In this document: piece after piece, positions 44,321 through 52,031 of the stretch | Numbering within the stretch: position 1 is the stretch's first letter | Layout of the letters: each line of letters starts with the position of its first letter | Assembly: GCA_965215145.1 (NCBI GenBank) | Contig: OZ244038.1 | Span: 930,001 to 994,000 of the forward strand | Source of the DNA: G965215145 sp965215145 | Lineage (GTDB): Bacteria > Bacteroidota > Rhodothermia > Rhodothermales > JANQRZ01 | Direction: 5' to 3' | Length of the DNA stretch: 64,000 nt | The notes under the pieces: generated by a model | The model's database searches: none | What the model saw: only the letters and a program-made list of their open reading frames with translations | What the model was told of the DNA's origin: nothing | Position numbers and translations under genes: made by a program

Positions 44321-44336
44321 GTGCACCGCGGTTCAC
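44321..44336. promoter_or_regulatory. Near-palindrome, second copy of the island operator candidate
   Basis: GTGCACCGCGGTTCAC matches the palindrome GTGTACCGCGGTACAC at 27368 in 14 of 16 positions. It lies upstream of the leader of the DUF6166-ArdC-RadC module. Confidence 0.5.
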
Positions 44337-44438
44337 ATCCCCGCTAACCAAGAGGTCCCCCATGCCCACGCGCTCCCGCGGCCCGCCGCGACCACACCCG
44401 CAGGCGGCACGCCCGCCTAGACCTACTCCTACACAAAC

Positions 44439-44472
44439 GAAGCCCGCTCCCCCTGCTGAGGGAGCGGGCTTC
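44439..44472 (+). terminator. Attenuator-like hairpin in the DUF6166 leader
   Basis: A 13-bp perfect stem GAAGCCCGCTCCC / GGGAGCGGGCTTC with an 8-base loop, followed by GCCGTTT. It lies about 65 bp before the ATG at 44536 and downstream of an upstream ATG (44361) that has the same AAGAGGTC ribosome-binding site. Leader-peptide attenuation or plain termination is possible. Confidence 0.5.
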
Positions 44473-44481
44473 GCCGTTTCC

Positions 44482-44511
44482 GGCCGGTCGGTGATGACGC
44501 ACCGACCGGCC
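44482..44511 (+). promoter_or_regulatory. Hairpin 24 bp before the DUF6166 gene
   Basis: GGCCGGTCGGTG and CACCGACCGGCC arms form a 12-bp perfect stem with a short ATGACG-type loop. It is one of three strong hairpins that each end 15-24 bp before an ATG in this module. Confidence 0.5.
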
Positions 44512-44535
44512 TCACACGAAGACCAAGAGGTCACC

Positions 44536-45552
44536 ATGCAGTACGCGATCAAGCTACACGACGAACAAGCCCTCGTCCACAGATCCACTCGCAGCCACCC
44601 CCTCAGCGTCCGCCTCGTCCGTGAGAGCGGCACGGCCTACCGGCTCCCCGCCGCCGACGCCTACGCGAAGCGCCTCGCCGAGGAGGCGGAGCGCTGGCTC
44701 GACCACGTCCGCGAGCGGAGCCGGATGAAGGAGGAGACCCTCGTTCGGAAGGCCCTCCACAGCGTCGCCTTCAGCCTCCGCCACCGCGCCCACGACCTCG
44801 CCGTCCCGACGAAGCTCGCCGGCACGGCGAAGCACCAGCGCCAGCTCTGGGAGGCCGTCCGCGCCCGCGTCCCCCTCGGTACCCCGCTCGACATCCACGA
44901 GGAGCGGGACGGCCAGGGTGACGGCGGACGCGTCCGCCTCGCTGTCTCCCACGACGGCGAGCGGCTCGGCGAGGTCCAACCGAAGCACGTCGGCTGGTTC
45001 GCTCCGCTCGTCCCCTTCGGGGCCGGCGTCTTCCTCACCCGCGTGACCGGCCACGAGACGGAGGGGTACCGCCTCGGCATGAACGTCTGCTTCGGCCGTG
45101 TAGGAGGCGCCGTTAGCGCGCTCCGGCACGCGCTCGGCACCGACCTCGGCGGCGACGGCAGCGGCCCGCAGAGCGGCGCTGAGGCGGCCGTAGCGCTCCG
45201 CCCGGTGCCCGCTCCGGCGCGGGTCCACGGCGGCGACGGGGCGGCCGGGTCCCCGCCCGCTCTGGCTTCCGAGGACGTTCGCCTCTGGCGTGACCGGGAC
45301 GGCACGGCCCACGCCTCCGTCCCCCACGCCGTCCGGCACTCGCCGACGGGCGTCGAATGGGGCTACGGCGGCAGTGGCCCGGCCGACCTCGCTCGGAGCG
45401 TGCTCCTCCGCTTCGCCGACGAGGCCACGGCCGAGCGGCTCTACCAGCTCTACAAGGCCGAGGTCATCGCCCGTGTCCCCGAGGCTGGAGGCACGATCCG
45501 CGCCGCCGACGTGCGGGCGTGGCTCGCTGTCCACACCGACGGCCCCTGCTGA
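44536..45552 (+). CDS. DUF6166-domain protein of the island
   Basis: A 338-residue protein. The N-terminal half is helical and charged (DAYAKRLAEEAERWLDHVRE; KALHSVAFSLRHRAHDLAV) with no recognised family. The last 95 residues resemble DUF6166: VRLWRDRDGTAHASVPH, HSPTGVEWGYGGSGPADLAR, SVLLRFADEATAERLYQLYK. DUF6166 is frequent on plasmids and integrative elements and has no known role. ATG at 44536 follows AAGAGGTCACC. The frame is open further up to an alternative ATG at 44361 with an equally good site, but that part would encode the hairpins as Pro/Arg-rich sequence. Confidence 0.75.
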   Translation: MQYAIKLHDEQALVHRSTRSHPLSVRLVRESGTAYRLPAADAYAKRLAEEAERWLDHVRERSRMKEETLVRKALHSVAFSLRHRAHDLAVPTKLAGTAKHQRQLWEAVRARVPLGTPLDIHEERDGQGDGGRVRLAVSHDGERLGEVQPKHVGWFAPLVPFGAGVFLTRVTGHETEGYRLGMNVCFGRVGGAVSALRHALGTDLGGDGSGPQSGAEAAVALRPVPAPARVHGGDGAAGSPPALASEDVRLWRDRDGTAHASVPHAVRHSPTGVEWGYGGSGPADLARSVLLRFADEATAERLYQLYKAEVIARVPEAGGTIRAADVRAWLAVHTDGPC

Positions 45553-45592
45553 TCCCCCGTAGGAGAGCCTACATCCACAACCACACCCGACC

Positions 45593-45632
45593 GAGAGGCC
45601 GGGCCCTGCCACATGGCGGGGTCCGGCCTCTC
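45593..45632 (+). terminator. Hairpin between the DUF6166 and ArdC-like genes
   Basis: GAGAGGCCGG and CCGGCCTCTC arms (10 bp) around an 18-base-plus loop that itself has CCCTGCC/GGCGGGG pairing. It ends 15 bp before the next ATG. It may be a terminator or a translational control element. Confidence 0.5.
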
Positions 45633-45647
45633 CCATTCGTACCGACC

Positions 45648-46646
45648 ATGACGATTAAGCACACCACGACCAACCACGCCGCCCCGAGCCAGCTCGCCCT
45701 CGGGCTCACGACCCCGCTGCTCTCCCGCGCCGAGCAGGCCGCCCGCCCCGACCGCCAGAGCCGCCTCGACGCTGCCAGCGCCGTCCTCGCCCGCGGCCTC
45801 TCCGGCGTCCGCGACGACCCCGCCGCGCTCGGGGCCTACCTCGCCTTCCGCGCCCACTTCCGCAGCTACTCCCCCCGCAACGCCCTGCTCATCTGGATGC
45901 AGCGCCCGACGGCCCGCTACTGCATGGGCCTCCGGGCGTGGACGAGGCACGGCCGCCGCGTCCGGCGCGGCGAGCGCGGGATCACGGTCCTCGCGCCCGT
46001 CCTCAGGAAGCCGACGGCGGAGGAAGTCGCGGCCGGCGAGGACCCCGAAGAGCGTGTGCCGGCGGGCTTCCGGACGGCGACGACGTTCGACTACGAGCAG
46101 ACGGAGCCCGTGGACGACGACGCCCTCGTCTACAGCCCGCCCGTGCCCCGTCTGGGCACCGAGGGGCCGGAGGGGCTCCTCGGGCGGCTAGAGGCCGCGG
46201 CCGAGCGAGTGGGCTGTTCTGTCCACTACACGGCCCTCGGCTATGCCGACGGGTGGTACCGCGCCTCCGACCGGTCGATCTGCATCCGAGCCGGCCTGAG
46301 CGGGGCCGACCGGGCGGCTGTGCTGTGCCACGAACTGGCGCACGCCGTCGCCCACTCTCGGGGTGAGCGCCCGGACGACGACCCACAGGAGACGCCGGCA
46401 TCCGAGGCCGCAGGCGTGCGGAGCCGGGCGTCTGAGGAGCTCCAAGCCGAGGGGGCGGCCTACGTCGCGCTCGCCGCGCTCGGGCTCGACACGGCGCGCG
46501 CCAGCCTGCCCTACTTGAAAGGCTGGGCCGAGGGAGACGACGACGCCCTCTCAGGAGAGCTCGCCGCCATCGACCGGATCGCCGGCCGGCTGCTCGCACT
46601 CATCGACGGGCCAGCCGGAGAGGACGGCACGGAGGCCACCGCCTAG
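45648..46646 (+). CDS. ArdC-like antirestriction protein with metallopeptidase motif
   Basis: A 332-residue protein. The N-terminal ArdC-type ssDNA-binding region has RSYSPRNALLIWMQRPTARY, then MGLRAWTRHGRRVRRGERGI and TVLAPVL. The C-terminal zinc-peptidase-like part has the HExxH motif in VLCHELAHAVAHSRG and a downstream glutamate in ELQAEGAAYVALAALGL. ArdC proteins protect incoming plasmid DNA from restriction. ATG at 45648 lies shortly after an intergenic hairpin. This gene fits the element's transfer phase. Confidence 0.86.
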   Translation: MTIKHTTTNHAAPSQLALGLTTPLLSRAEQAARPDRQSRLDAASAVLARGLSGVRDDPAALGAYLAFRAHFRSYSPRNALLIWMQRPTARYCMGLRAWTRHGRRVRRGERGITVLAPVLRKPTAEEVAAGEDPEERVPAGFRTATTFDYEQTEPVDDDALVYSPPVPRLGTEGPEGLLGRLEAAAERVGCSVHYTALGYADGWYRASDRSICIRAGLSGADRAAVLCHELAHAVAHSRGERPDDDPQETPASEAAGVRSRASEELQAEGAAYVALAALGLDTARASLPYLKGWAEGDDDALSGELAAIDRIAGRLLALIDGPAGEDGTEATA

Positions 46647-46681
46647 CCGCACCCCCACTCAACACGTACCGACTCACCAGC

Positions 46682-46717
46682 CACGAGGCCGGGCTCCTTC
46701 TGGGGTCCGGCCTCGTG
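46682..46717 (+). terminator. Hairpin between the ArdC-like and radC genes
   Basis: CACGAGGCCGG and CCGGCCTCGTG arms (11 bp), followed by GCGTTTCC. It ends 17 bp before the radC ATG. The core AGGCCGG...CCGGCCT is shared with the hairpin before the ArdC-like gene. Confidence 0.6.
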
Positions 46718-46734
46718 GCGTTTCCGAACCAGCC

Positions 46735-47295
46735 ATGAACACGACCCACACAGCTCGCTCCCGCACCCGTCACCCCTACCGCGACCGCCACACGCCCGAC
46801 CTCTTCGCCTCTACACCGACGGGCCGCGCCGAGCCCGCCGCACCGCCCGCCCTGCAGGAGCGCTTGCGAGTGCCCGTCTTCTCGGTACGCCTCGTCCGCG
46901 AGCGCGACCACCTGACCGAGCAGATCACCTCCCCCGCCGACGCCGCTCGGTTGTGCTGCGAGCTCCTCGATGGCCTCGACCGCGAGGTCTTCCTCGTCGT
47001 CGCACTGTCCACGGCGAGCCGCGTCATCGGCGCTCACGTCTGCCACGTCGGCAGCCTCGATGCCTCGATCGCGTGCGGGAGGGAGGTATTTCGGTTTGCT
47101 GTCCTAACTTGTGCGAAATCAACAATTGTCGCCCATAATCATCCCTCGGGCAACCTCGAACCGTCGCGGGCGGACGTGGAGGTGACTCAGCAACTGAAGG
47201 CGGCGGGGGAGGCGCTGGGGATTGGACTCCTTGACCACGTCATCGTCGGGTTCGAGGGGGCCTACACCTCGCTCGCCGAGCGGGGTCTACTCTAG
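46735..47295 (+). CDS. radC: RadC-family JAB/MPN metalloprotein
   Basis: A 186-residue RadC-like protein. The JAMM metal site is complete: VAHNHPSGNLEPSRADVEVT gives HxH and the downstream Ser/Asp. The N-terminal UPF0758 helix-hairpin-helix is missing, as usual for the short RadC proteins of mobile elements. The function is unresolved despite the historical name. Bases 47085-47150, which encode the approach to the JAMM motif, are strikingly AT-rich (TTTCGGTTTGCTGTCC, AAATCAACAATTGTCGCC), unlike the rest of the gene. Confidence 0.9.
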   Translation: MNTTHTARSRTRHPYRDRHTPDLFASTPTGRAEPAAPPALQERLRVPVFSVRLVRERDHLTEQITSPADAARLCCELLDGLDREVFLVVALSTASRVIGAHVCHVGSLDASIACGREVFRFAVLTCAKSTIVAHNHPSGNLEPSRADVEVTQQLKAAGEALGIGLLDHVIVGFEGAYTSLAERGLL

Positions 47296-47414
47296 GGCGT
47301 TAGGTTCATGCCAGAGCTTCACACGCCCCTGTAATCCTCGGTAGGCGCGCGGCCTATGTAACACGGAACACTCGCTACGGCCCGGACGCCGGGTTGATCG
47401 CGGGAAGACGGGGG
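47296..47414. other. Non-coding right end of the island
   Basis: No gene is visible. It lies between radC and the right arm-type repeat. Confidence 0.4.
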
Positions 47415-47437
47415 ATTGTTGTACCCATGTTGTACCC
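47415..47437. promoter_or_regulatory. Right arm-type repeat, attgttgtaccc pair
   Basis: ATTGTTGTACCC plus ATGTTGTACCC, one base shorter than the left pair at 23162-23185 and in the same orientation. It lies 45 bp inside the right att repeat. Confidence 0.6.
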
Positions 47438-47482
47438 ACATAACCGCAAGCCCCTCCTAGCAATGGCTTGCCAAGAGGGGTA

Positions 47483-47500
47483 GTGGGTCCGGCTGGATTC
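47483..47500. repeat. Right attachment-site repeat (att), 3' end of tRNA-Val
   Basis: GTGGGTCCGGCTGGATTC, identical to 23036-23053. It covers the acceptor-stem and T-arm 3' end of tRNA-Val. The tRNA itself remains intact. Confidence 0.85.
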
Positions 47501-47557
47501 GAACCAGCGACCCCTCGCGTGTGAGGCGAGTGCTCTAAACCACTGAGCTACGGACCC
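47484..47557 (-). tRNA. tRNA-Val(CAC), integration target
   Basis: The minus-strand sequence begins GGGTCCGTAGCTCAGTGG. The anticodon loop CTCACAC gives anticodon CAC, the T arm is GGTTCGAATCC, and the acceptor end CGGACCC has discriminator A; CCA is not encoded. Length is 74 nt. It reads GUG. The island starts at its 3' edge. Confidence 0.95.
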
Positions 47558-47650
47558 GCAGCATCCACGAGGATGCAGGGGCGAGCAAGGTAGCGCGCGG
47601 CTTGCAGCACGCGCAAGCCGGGCGTGTGAGCAAGCGGTGATTTGGCCGGA

Positions 47651-48310
47651 TCAATCCGGCGATGGGGGGTACACGTCCCGCAGGAGGTGCTGGAGCTTCG
47701 TGCGGCCCCGGTTGATCCGGCTCTTCACCGTCCCCATCGGCAGCCCCGTGATCTCCGCGATCTCCTCGTAGGCCAGCTGCTGCACGTCGCGCAGCACGAC
47801 GACCTCCCGGAACTCCTCCGGGATCTGCCGCAGCGCCTCCTGGATGTGCTCCCCCTGCAACGCCGCCTCGGCCTCGCGGTCGGAGGCGAACTGCTCGTCG
47901 GGGATCTCGACCTCGTACTCCTCGCCGTCGCGGCTCTCGGACTGGATGGAGTACGTCTGGCGCCGCTTCTGCTTCCGGTACTCCGAGCGGGCGAGGTTCC
48001 CGGCGATGGTGTAGAGCCACGTCGAGAACTTCGCGATGCGGCGGTAGGCGTGGCGGTTGCGGTAGACGCGGAGGAACGTCTCCTGCAGGAGGTCCTCGCT
48101 CTCCCGCCGGTCCCCGACGAACCGGTAGACGTAGTGCGAGAGCGGGTCGCGGTAGCGCTCGACGAGGAGGTCGAACGCCTCGACCGTCCCCATTTGGAAC
48201 TGCTCCATGAGGTCCTCGTCGTTCATGGCCGCGAGGAGGGGGTAGTGCGGGCTGTGGGCCTTACGGCGGTTCACGCGCCGGGTGACGGTCACACGAGGCT
48301 TGGACTTCAT
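47651..48310 (-). CDS. ECF-type RNA polymerase sigma factor (RpoE-like)
   Basis: About 219 residues. Region 2: FDLLVERYRDPLSHYVYRFV, then RESEDLLQETFLRVYRNRHA and KFSTWLYTIAGNLARSEYRK. Region 4: LRQIPEEFREVVVLRDVQQL, then AYEEIAEITGLPMGTVKSRI. No anti-sigma gene is adjacent. ATG at 48310 overlaps the region after holA; ATG at 48226 (MNDEDLMEQF) is an equally possible start and fits the minimal ECF length. Confidence 0.92.
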   Translation of the reverse strand: MKSKPRVTVTRRVNRRKAHSPHYPLLAAMNDEDLMEQFQMGTVEAFDLLVERYRDPLSHYVYRFVGDRRESEDLLQETFLRVYRNRHAYRRIAKFSTWLYTIAGNLARSEYRKQKRRQTYSIQSESRDGEEYEVEIPDEQFASDREAEAALQGEHIQEALRQIPEEFREVVVLRDVQQLAYEEIAEITGLPMGTVKSRINRGRTKLQHLLRDVYPPSPD

Positions 48311-48326
48311 CGGGGGAGGGGCCGGG

Positions 48327-49391
48327 TCAGGAAGGGACGGCGACGGGGGCACCGCGCAGAGCGGGGGCGCGGCGGGATGGGGCGGGGAGGATGCGGCGGA
48401 AGACGAGCTGGAGGATCAGTCGCTCGTCGCGGGACGAGCCCCCCTTCAGCTCGAAGTCGGCGGCGAGGAGGGCCTCGAAGGCGCGGCGCACGGCGGCTCC
48501 ACCGAGCCGCCCGAGCGCGGCCTGGTACTCCTTCAGGAAGAACGGCGGCACGCCGACGTGACGGGCGAGGTCCTTCTGCGGGAGCCGCCCGGCGGCGGCC
48601 AGCTTCCGCAGCTTCTGAACGTAACGCGTCAGCATCGTCACGATCATCAGCGCCTCGCCGCGGCGGTTCGACGCCTGCGCGAGGAGGCGCTCGGCGATGA
48701 CGGCGGCGCGCGTCCGGTCCCCCTCGCCGAGGGCCTTCTGGAGCTCGAACACGTTGAAGTCGCGGAGGTGGCCGCCGGCGGCGAGCACATCGCCCTCGGT
48801 GATCGTGGTGCGGTCGCCGGCGTAGGCGGCGAGCTTGTCGAGCTCGGCCGAGGCCGCACGGAGATCGGTCCCGACGGTCTGCGCGAGCATCTGTGCGGCG
48901 GCGGCTTCGAGCCGGAGGCCGTTGGCCTTGGCCTGCCCGTTCAGCCACCCCGGCATCTGCCGCTCGTAGAGCGGTTTGAACTCGGCGGCGACGGCGTGCT
49001 CGCGGAGTGCGCGGTAGGGGTGCGCCGAGAGGTTCGGCTTACCGTTGCAAAGGAGGAGCACCACGGCCGACGGGTTCGGCGCCTCGGCGTAGGCCCGGAA
49101 TCGGCGGTTGTCGGCCAGCCGCTCGAAGGAGCGGACGACGACGACGCGGCGGGCGGCCATCATCGGGAACGCGGCGCACGCGGCGATGACGGCCTTCACG
49201 TCGGCGTCGGGGCCGTGGAAGAGGTCGAGGTTGAAGTCGCGCTCGTGGGGCTCCAGGGCGTGCTCGATGAGGGTCTCCTGGAGGCGGTCCATGAAGAACC
49301 CCTCGTCGCCGTAGAGGAAGTACAGCGGCTGGAAGTTGCCGTGCCGGAAGGCGACGGCGAGGTCGTCGAACGAGGGGGCCTTTGCGGGCAT
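48327..49391 (-). CDS. holA: DNA polymerase III delta subunit
   Basis: A 354-residue clamp-loader subunit. Family features are FQPLYFLYGDEGFFMDRLQE at the N-terminus, ARRVVVVRSFERL, ELDKLAAYAGDRTTITEGDV and FELQKALGEGDRTRAAVIAE. It opens the beta clamp with gamma/tau and delta prime. It ends 17 bp before the ECF sigma-factor gene on the same strand. Confidence 0.92.
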   Translation of the reverse strand: MPAKAPSFDDLAVAFRHGNFQPLYFLYGDEGFFMDRLQETLIEHALEPHERDFNLDLFHGPDADVKAVIAACAAFPMMAARRVVVVRSFERLADNRRFRAYAEAPNPSAVVLLLCNGKPNLSAHPYRALREHAVAAEFKPLYERQMPGWLNGQAKANGLRLEAAAAQMLAQTVGTDLRAASAELDKLAAYAGDRTTITEGDVLAAGGHLRDFNVFELQKALGEGDRTRAAVIAERLLAQASNRRGEALMIVTMLTRYVQKLRKLAAAGRLPQKDLARHVGVPPFFLKEYQAALGRLGGAAVRRAFEALLAADFELKGGSSRDERLILQLVFRRILPAPSRRAPALRGAPVAVPS

Positions 49392-49634
49392 GGACGCGGG
49401 GGGATCGGGGAGGGGCTGCGGCGGGATGGGCTCAGGATAACGAGCCGGGCGGAGCCGGGCGTACCCCTCCGGCCGACCAACATAGCCGCTCGACAGCCGG
49501 ACACAAACCCGGCGGCTCGCCGAACCGGTTTCGTAACGGCAGGGGTGCAGGAGGCGCGGTTAATGAACGTCCCGGCCGCGGTCGCATCCATCGGCGGCGC
49601 GCGCATTCCTGCCTCGGGCACCCCCTCCTCTGCC

Positions 49635-50144
49635 CTACCGGCTTTCCCCGGCGGAGCTCGGGCGGAGGTCGGCGTCGTAGAGCCGGTACGCGAGCGCGCG
49701 CAGCGTCTCCGCGTCCTCGGCCGCGATGCGTCGGGCGAGGCCCTGGACAGAAACGGTGGCGCCGTCGGGGGAGACGCCCCGACGCTCCCAGCTCTCCTCC
49801 CCCACCGCCTCGAACGCCGCGACCAATTCTGTCCGCGCCGCGACGAGATCGGCCAGGACAGCCGGCAGGCTCAGCTCCGCCGGCTCGCTCGGCTCGGCGG
49901 CGTCGAGCGTCGGCGTGTCCTCTGCCAGCATCCGTCGGAGGTGGGGGCCGTGCACCCCCCGGTCGCGCGCGGCGAGCCCGGCCAGCGCCTCCAGCACCGA
50001 CGGCTCCAGCCCGGTCAGGCCCGGCGGGCGGGCGGCGAGGAGGTCCGGCGGGAGCCGCTCCAGCAGCGGTCCCAGCGCCTCCGCCTCGACGAGGAGGTAG
50101 CGGAGCCCGTCGAGCAGGGCCTCACGCGATACATCGTTCGGCAT
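49635..50144 (-). CDS. DinB-fold family protein
   Basis: A 169-residue helical protein with the DinB four-helix-bundle pattern: ALLDGLRYLLVEAEALGPLL, VLEALAGLAARDRGVHGPHL, LPAVLADLVAARTELVAAFE, and LARRIAAEDAETLRALAYRL. The metal-ligand histidines are only partly evident, so enzymatic activity is uncertain. It starts 7 bp after the nuoI stop, a likely shared transcript. Confidence 0.65.
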   Translation of the reverse strand: MPNDVSREALLDGLRYLLVEAEALGPLLERLPPDLLAARPPGLTGLEPSVLEALAGLAARDRGVHGPHLRRMLAEDTPTLDAAEPSEPAELSLPAVLADLVAARTELVAAFEAVGEESWERRGVSPDGATVSVQGLARRIAAEDAETLRALAYRLYDADLRPSSAGESR

Positions 50145-50151
50145 CGCGGCG

Positions 50152-50808
50152 CTAGCCCGGAAGCTCGGTGGGGACCTCGGCGGGGTCGTGCTCGTCGGCC
50201 TCCATGATCGCCTCCGTCACGGCGTAGTCGAGGCGGTTGCGGAGGGTGTGGACGTTGTTCTCGCGCTTGAACTCCCACGCCTCGCCGTACTGCCCGTTGC
50301 GGCGCTCTTGGAGGAAGCGGAGGCGGTCGCGGAGGTGCTCCTCCGGGACGAGGAGCCGGTCGAGGCCGAAGTGGGCCTCGTCGCGGTGCTGGAACGTGAG
50401 GTCGTACTCCTTCGACATCACGATGGCCTCCTCGGGGCAGACCTCCTCGCAGAACCCGCAGTAGATGCACCGGAGCATGTTGATCTCGAACCACTCCGGC
50501 TCGCGCTCCTTCACGTCGTCGAAGACCTCGTGGGCCTGCATCGAGATGGCGAGGGGCGGGCAGCTCCGGGCGCAGAGGCCGCAGGCGACGCAGCGCGGGC
50601 GCCCCTCCTCCTCGACCAGCACGGGCCTCCCGCGGTATGAGTCCGGCGGGTACCACTGCTCGTCGGGGTAGCTGAACGTGTAGCGCGGCGCGCCGATCTT
50701 GCTGGCGGAGTACTTCATCCCCCGGAGGATCTCGGGGAGGTACAGCTTCTCCCAGAGGTTCAGCGTGCGCTCGTCGGGGGTCGCGTTGTTGACGGGGGTG
50801 CCGGCCAT
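50152..50808 (-). CDS. nuoI: NADH-quinone oxidoreductase subunit I
   Basis: A 218-residue peripheral complex I subunit carrying two [4Fe-4S] clusters: CVACGLCARSCPP and CIYCGFCEEVCPEEAIVM. GMKYSASKIGAPRYTFSYPD precedes them. ATG at 50808 (MAGTPVNNATPDE) is chosen because the open frame above it is arginine/serine-rich and not conserved. No other nuo gene lies nearby, so the complex is encoded in several loci. Confidence 0.93.
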   Translation of the reverse strand: MAGTPVNNATPDERTLNLWEKLYLPEILRGMKYSASKIGAPRYTFSYPDEQWYPPDSYRGRPVLVEEEGRPRCVACGLCARSCPPLAISMQAHEVFDDVKEREPEWFEINMLRCIYCGFCEEVCPEEAIVMSKEYDLTFQHRDEAHFGLDRLLVPEEHLRDRLRFLQERRNGQYGEAWEFKRENNVHTLRNRLDYAVTEAIMEADEHDPAEVPTELPG

Positions 50809-50908
50809 GCGGGGTCGGGGGTCGGAAGGCGGGAGCGAGGCGAGTTTACGCCGGCGGCGGGCGGGGGATTCTGAAAAGCCGGTGGGCTCCGGCCGGCGGA
50901 CCCGCCCC

Positions 50909-51136
50909 TCAGGCGAACGCCATCCACAGCACGACGACGAGCGAGCACGCACCGAGGCCGGCGCCGACGAGCCGCAGCGGCCGGCTCCCCCGCTGCTGCC
51001 CGACCGCGTAGAGCGCGTAGCCGAACGTGAACACCGCGTAGGCCGCGGCCTGCGGGATCTCCCCACGCACCGCGTAGGTCGCGGCAATGAAGAGGAAGAG
51101 GGCGGTAGGGAAAAGCCAGCCGAGGCGCTCGGTCAT
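50909..51136 (-). CDS. Small membrane protein, unknown function
   Basis: A 75-residue protein with three predicted membrane helices: WLFPTALFLFIAATYAV, AAAYAVFTFGYALYAV and LRLVGAGLGACSLVVVLWMA. Start MTERLG at 51136. No family is recognised. It lies between nuoI and the IS-disrupted gene. Confidence 0.65.
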   Translation of the reverse strand: MTERLGWLFPTALFLFIAATYAVRGEIPQAAAYAVFTFGYALYAVGQQRGSRPLRLVGAGLGACSLVVVLWMAFA

Positions 51137-51143
51137 GAAGCGG

Positions 51144-52031
51144 TCAGGGATGCGGACGGTGCGGGCGGACCTCGACGGCCAACGGGGTTTCCACAAGGGT
51201 GACGGCCTCCAGCCACGGGCGCCCGAACACGACGCGCCGGCGGAGCGCGGCCCGTGCGGCCTCGGCATCACGCGGGTCGGTGTTGGGGACCTTGTTGCTG
51301 ATGTAGAGTCCGTGCGCGCCAAAATAGGCGCCGTCCATCATGCAGGCGTCGATGCGGGGCTCGGCCGCGTCGAGGTGGAACGGTTCGATGGTCGGCTCGA
51401 AGCCCTCGGCCTCGACTTCGTGGTGGAGGGTGATCGCGCCGGCGTCGCCGCTCCACGACTCCCACGTCACCGGGCCGTCCCGGAGCGGGTCCTGCCGGCC
51501 ATCGACGCGCACGCCGCCGGGGTTGGCCTCGTTCCGGTACACCATCCCGACGGCTTCGGCGCTGAGGTCGAGGAAGCTCATCGCGCCGGGGATCGGGTGG
51601 ACCCGCAGCACCGCCTCCGACTCGGCGTAGCCGGCGTAGAACACCCACCGCAGCTCCGTCAGCGGCCCGCTGTTGAACCCGACGACGTGGCGGATCGCAC
51701 GGACCGGCCCGCCGCGGTTGACGACGATGCCGCCCTGGCTCAGCGAGCCGGTGTAGGGCGAGCGCCAGCACACGCCCGGCTTGAACGCGATCATGTCCAC
51801 GTCGAGCAGGTCCGGCCCCTCCGAGCCCGCCGAGCGGAGGTGGAGCCGGTTGAGGATCCAGCGGTCCGCGAACCCGACGGTGTACGCCGCGGTCTCGACC
51901 GTCGTCCGCTCGGGGTTCGAGCCGAGGCGGCGGCCCGAGGGGAATCCCGCCGGCCACCCGACCCACGACGGTGCCGCCCCGCCTCGGTCGTAGGCGTCGA
52001 GGTACGGCCCCCGCTCAAATCCAGACTCGTA
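51144..52031 (-). pseudogene. Unknown gene interrupted by the IS5-family element
   Basis: The 296 remaining codons encode a beta-rich protein (DLLDVDMIAFKPGVCWRSPY, GGIVVNRGGPVRAIRHVVGF, NSGPLTELRWVFYAGYAESE, AITLHHEVEAEGFEPTIEPF). No family is recognised. Its 5' end is cut at TA (52030-52031). Joining across the IS to 53144 restores a coherent frame, giving LAWRRYESGFERGPYL. Only about 50 bp remain before a terminator, so a TTG start at 53158 or an older 5' truncation must be assumed. No start codon of its own remains on the 3' piece other than one supplied by the IS. Confidence 0.7.

Larger units (their letters stand above)
23036..47500. mobile_element. 24.5-kb genomic island integrated in tRNA-Val(CAC), carrying type I-E CRISPR-Cas
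   Basis: The island is bounded by an 18-bp direct repeat (GTGGGTCCGGCTGGATTC) that is the 3' end of the tRNA-Val gene plus one base. Just inside each end is an attgttgtaccc double repeat. A tyrosine integrase is the first gene. Next come an HTH excisionase candidate and a Rep protein with iteron-like repeats. Cargo is CRISPR-Cas I-E, UmuDC, ArdC-like, RadC and DUF6166 proteins. No relaxase of mobilisation type, type IV secretion gene or phage structural gene is visible. It therefore looks like a plasmid-like or satellite-like integrative element. Confidence 0.85.

Noticed and set aside
47415..47437. Integrase core crossover site at the attgttgtaccc repeats
   Set aside because: The tRNA-derived 18-bp duplication fits the crossover better; these repeats lie inside both ends and differ by one base, as arm sites do.
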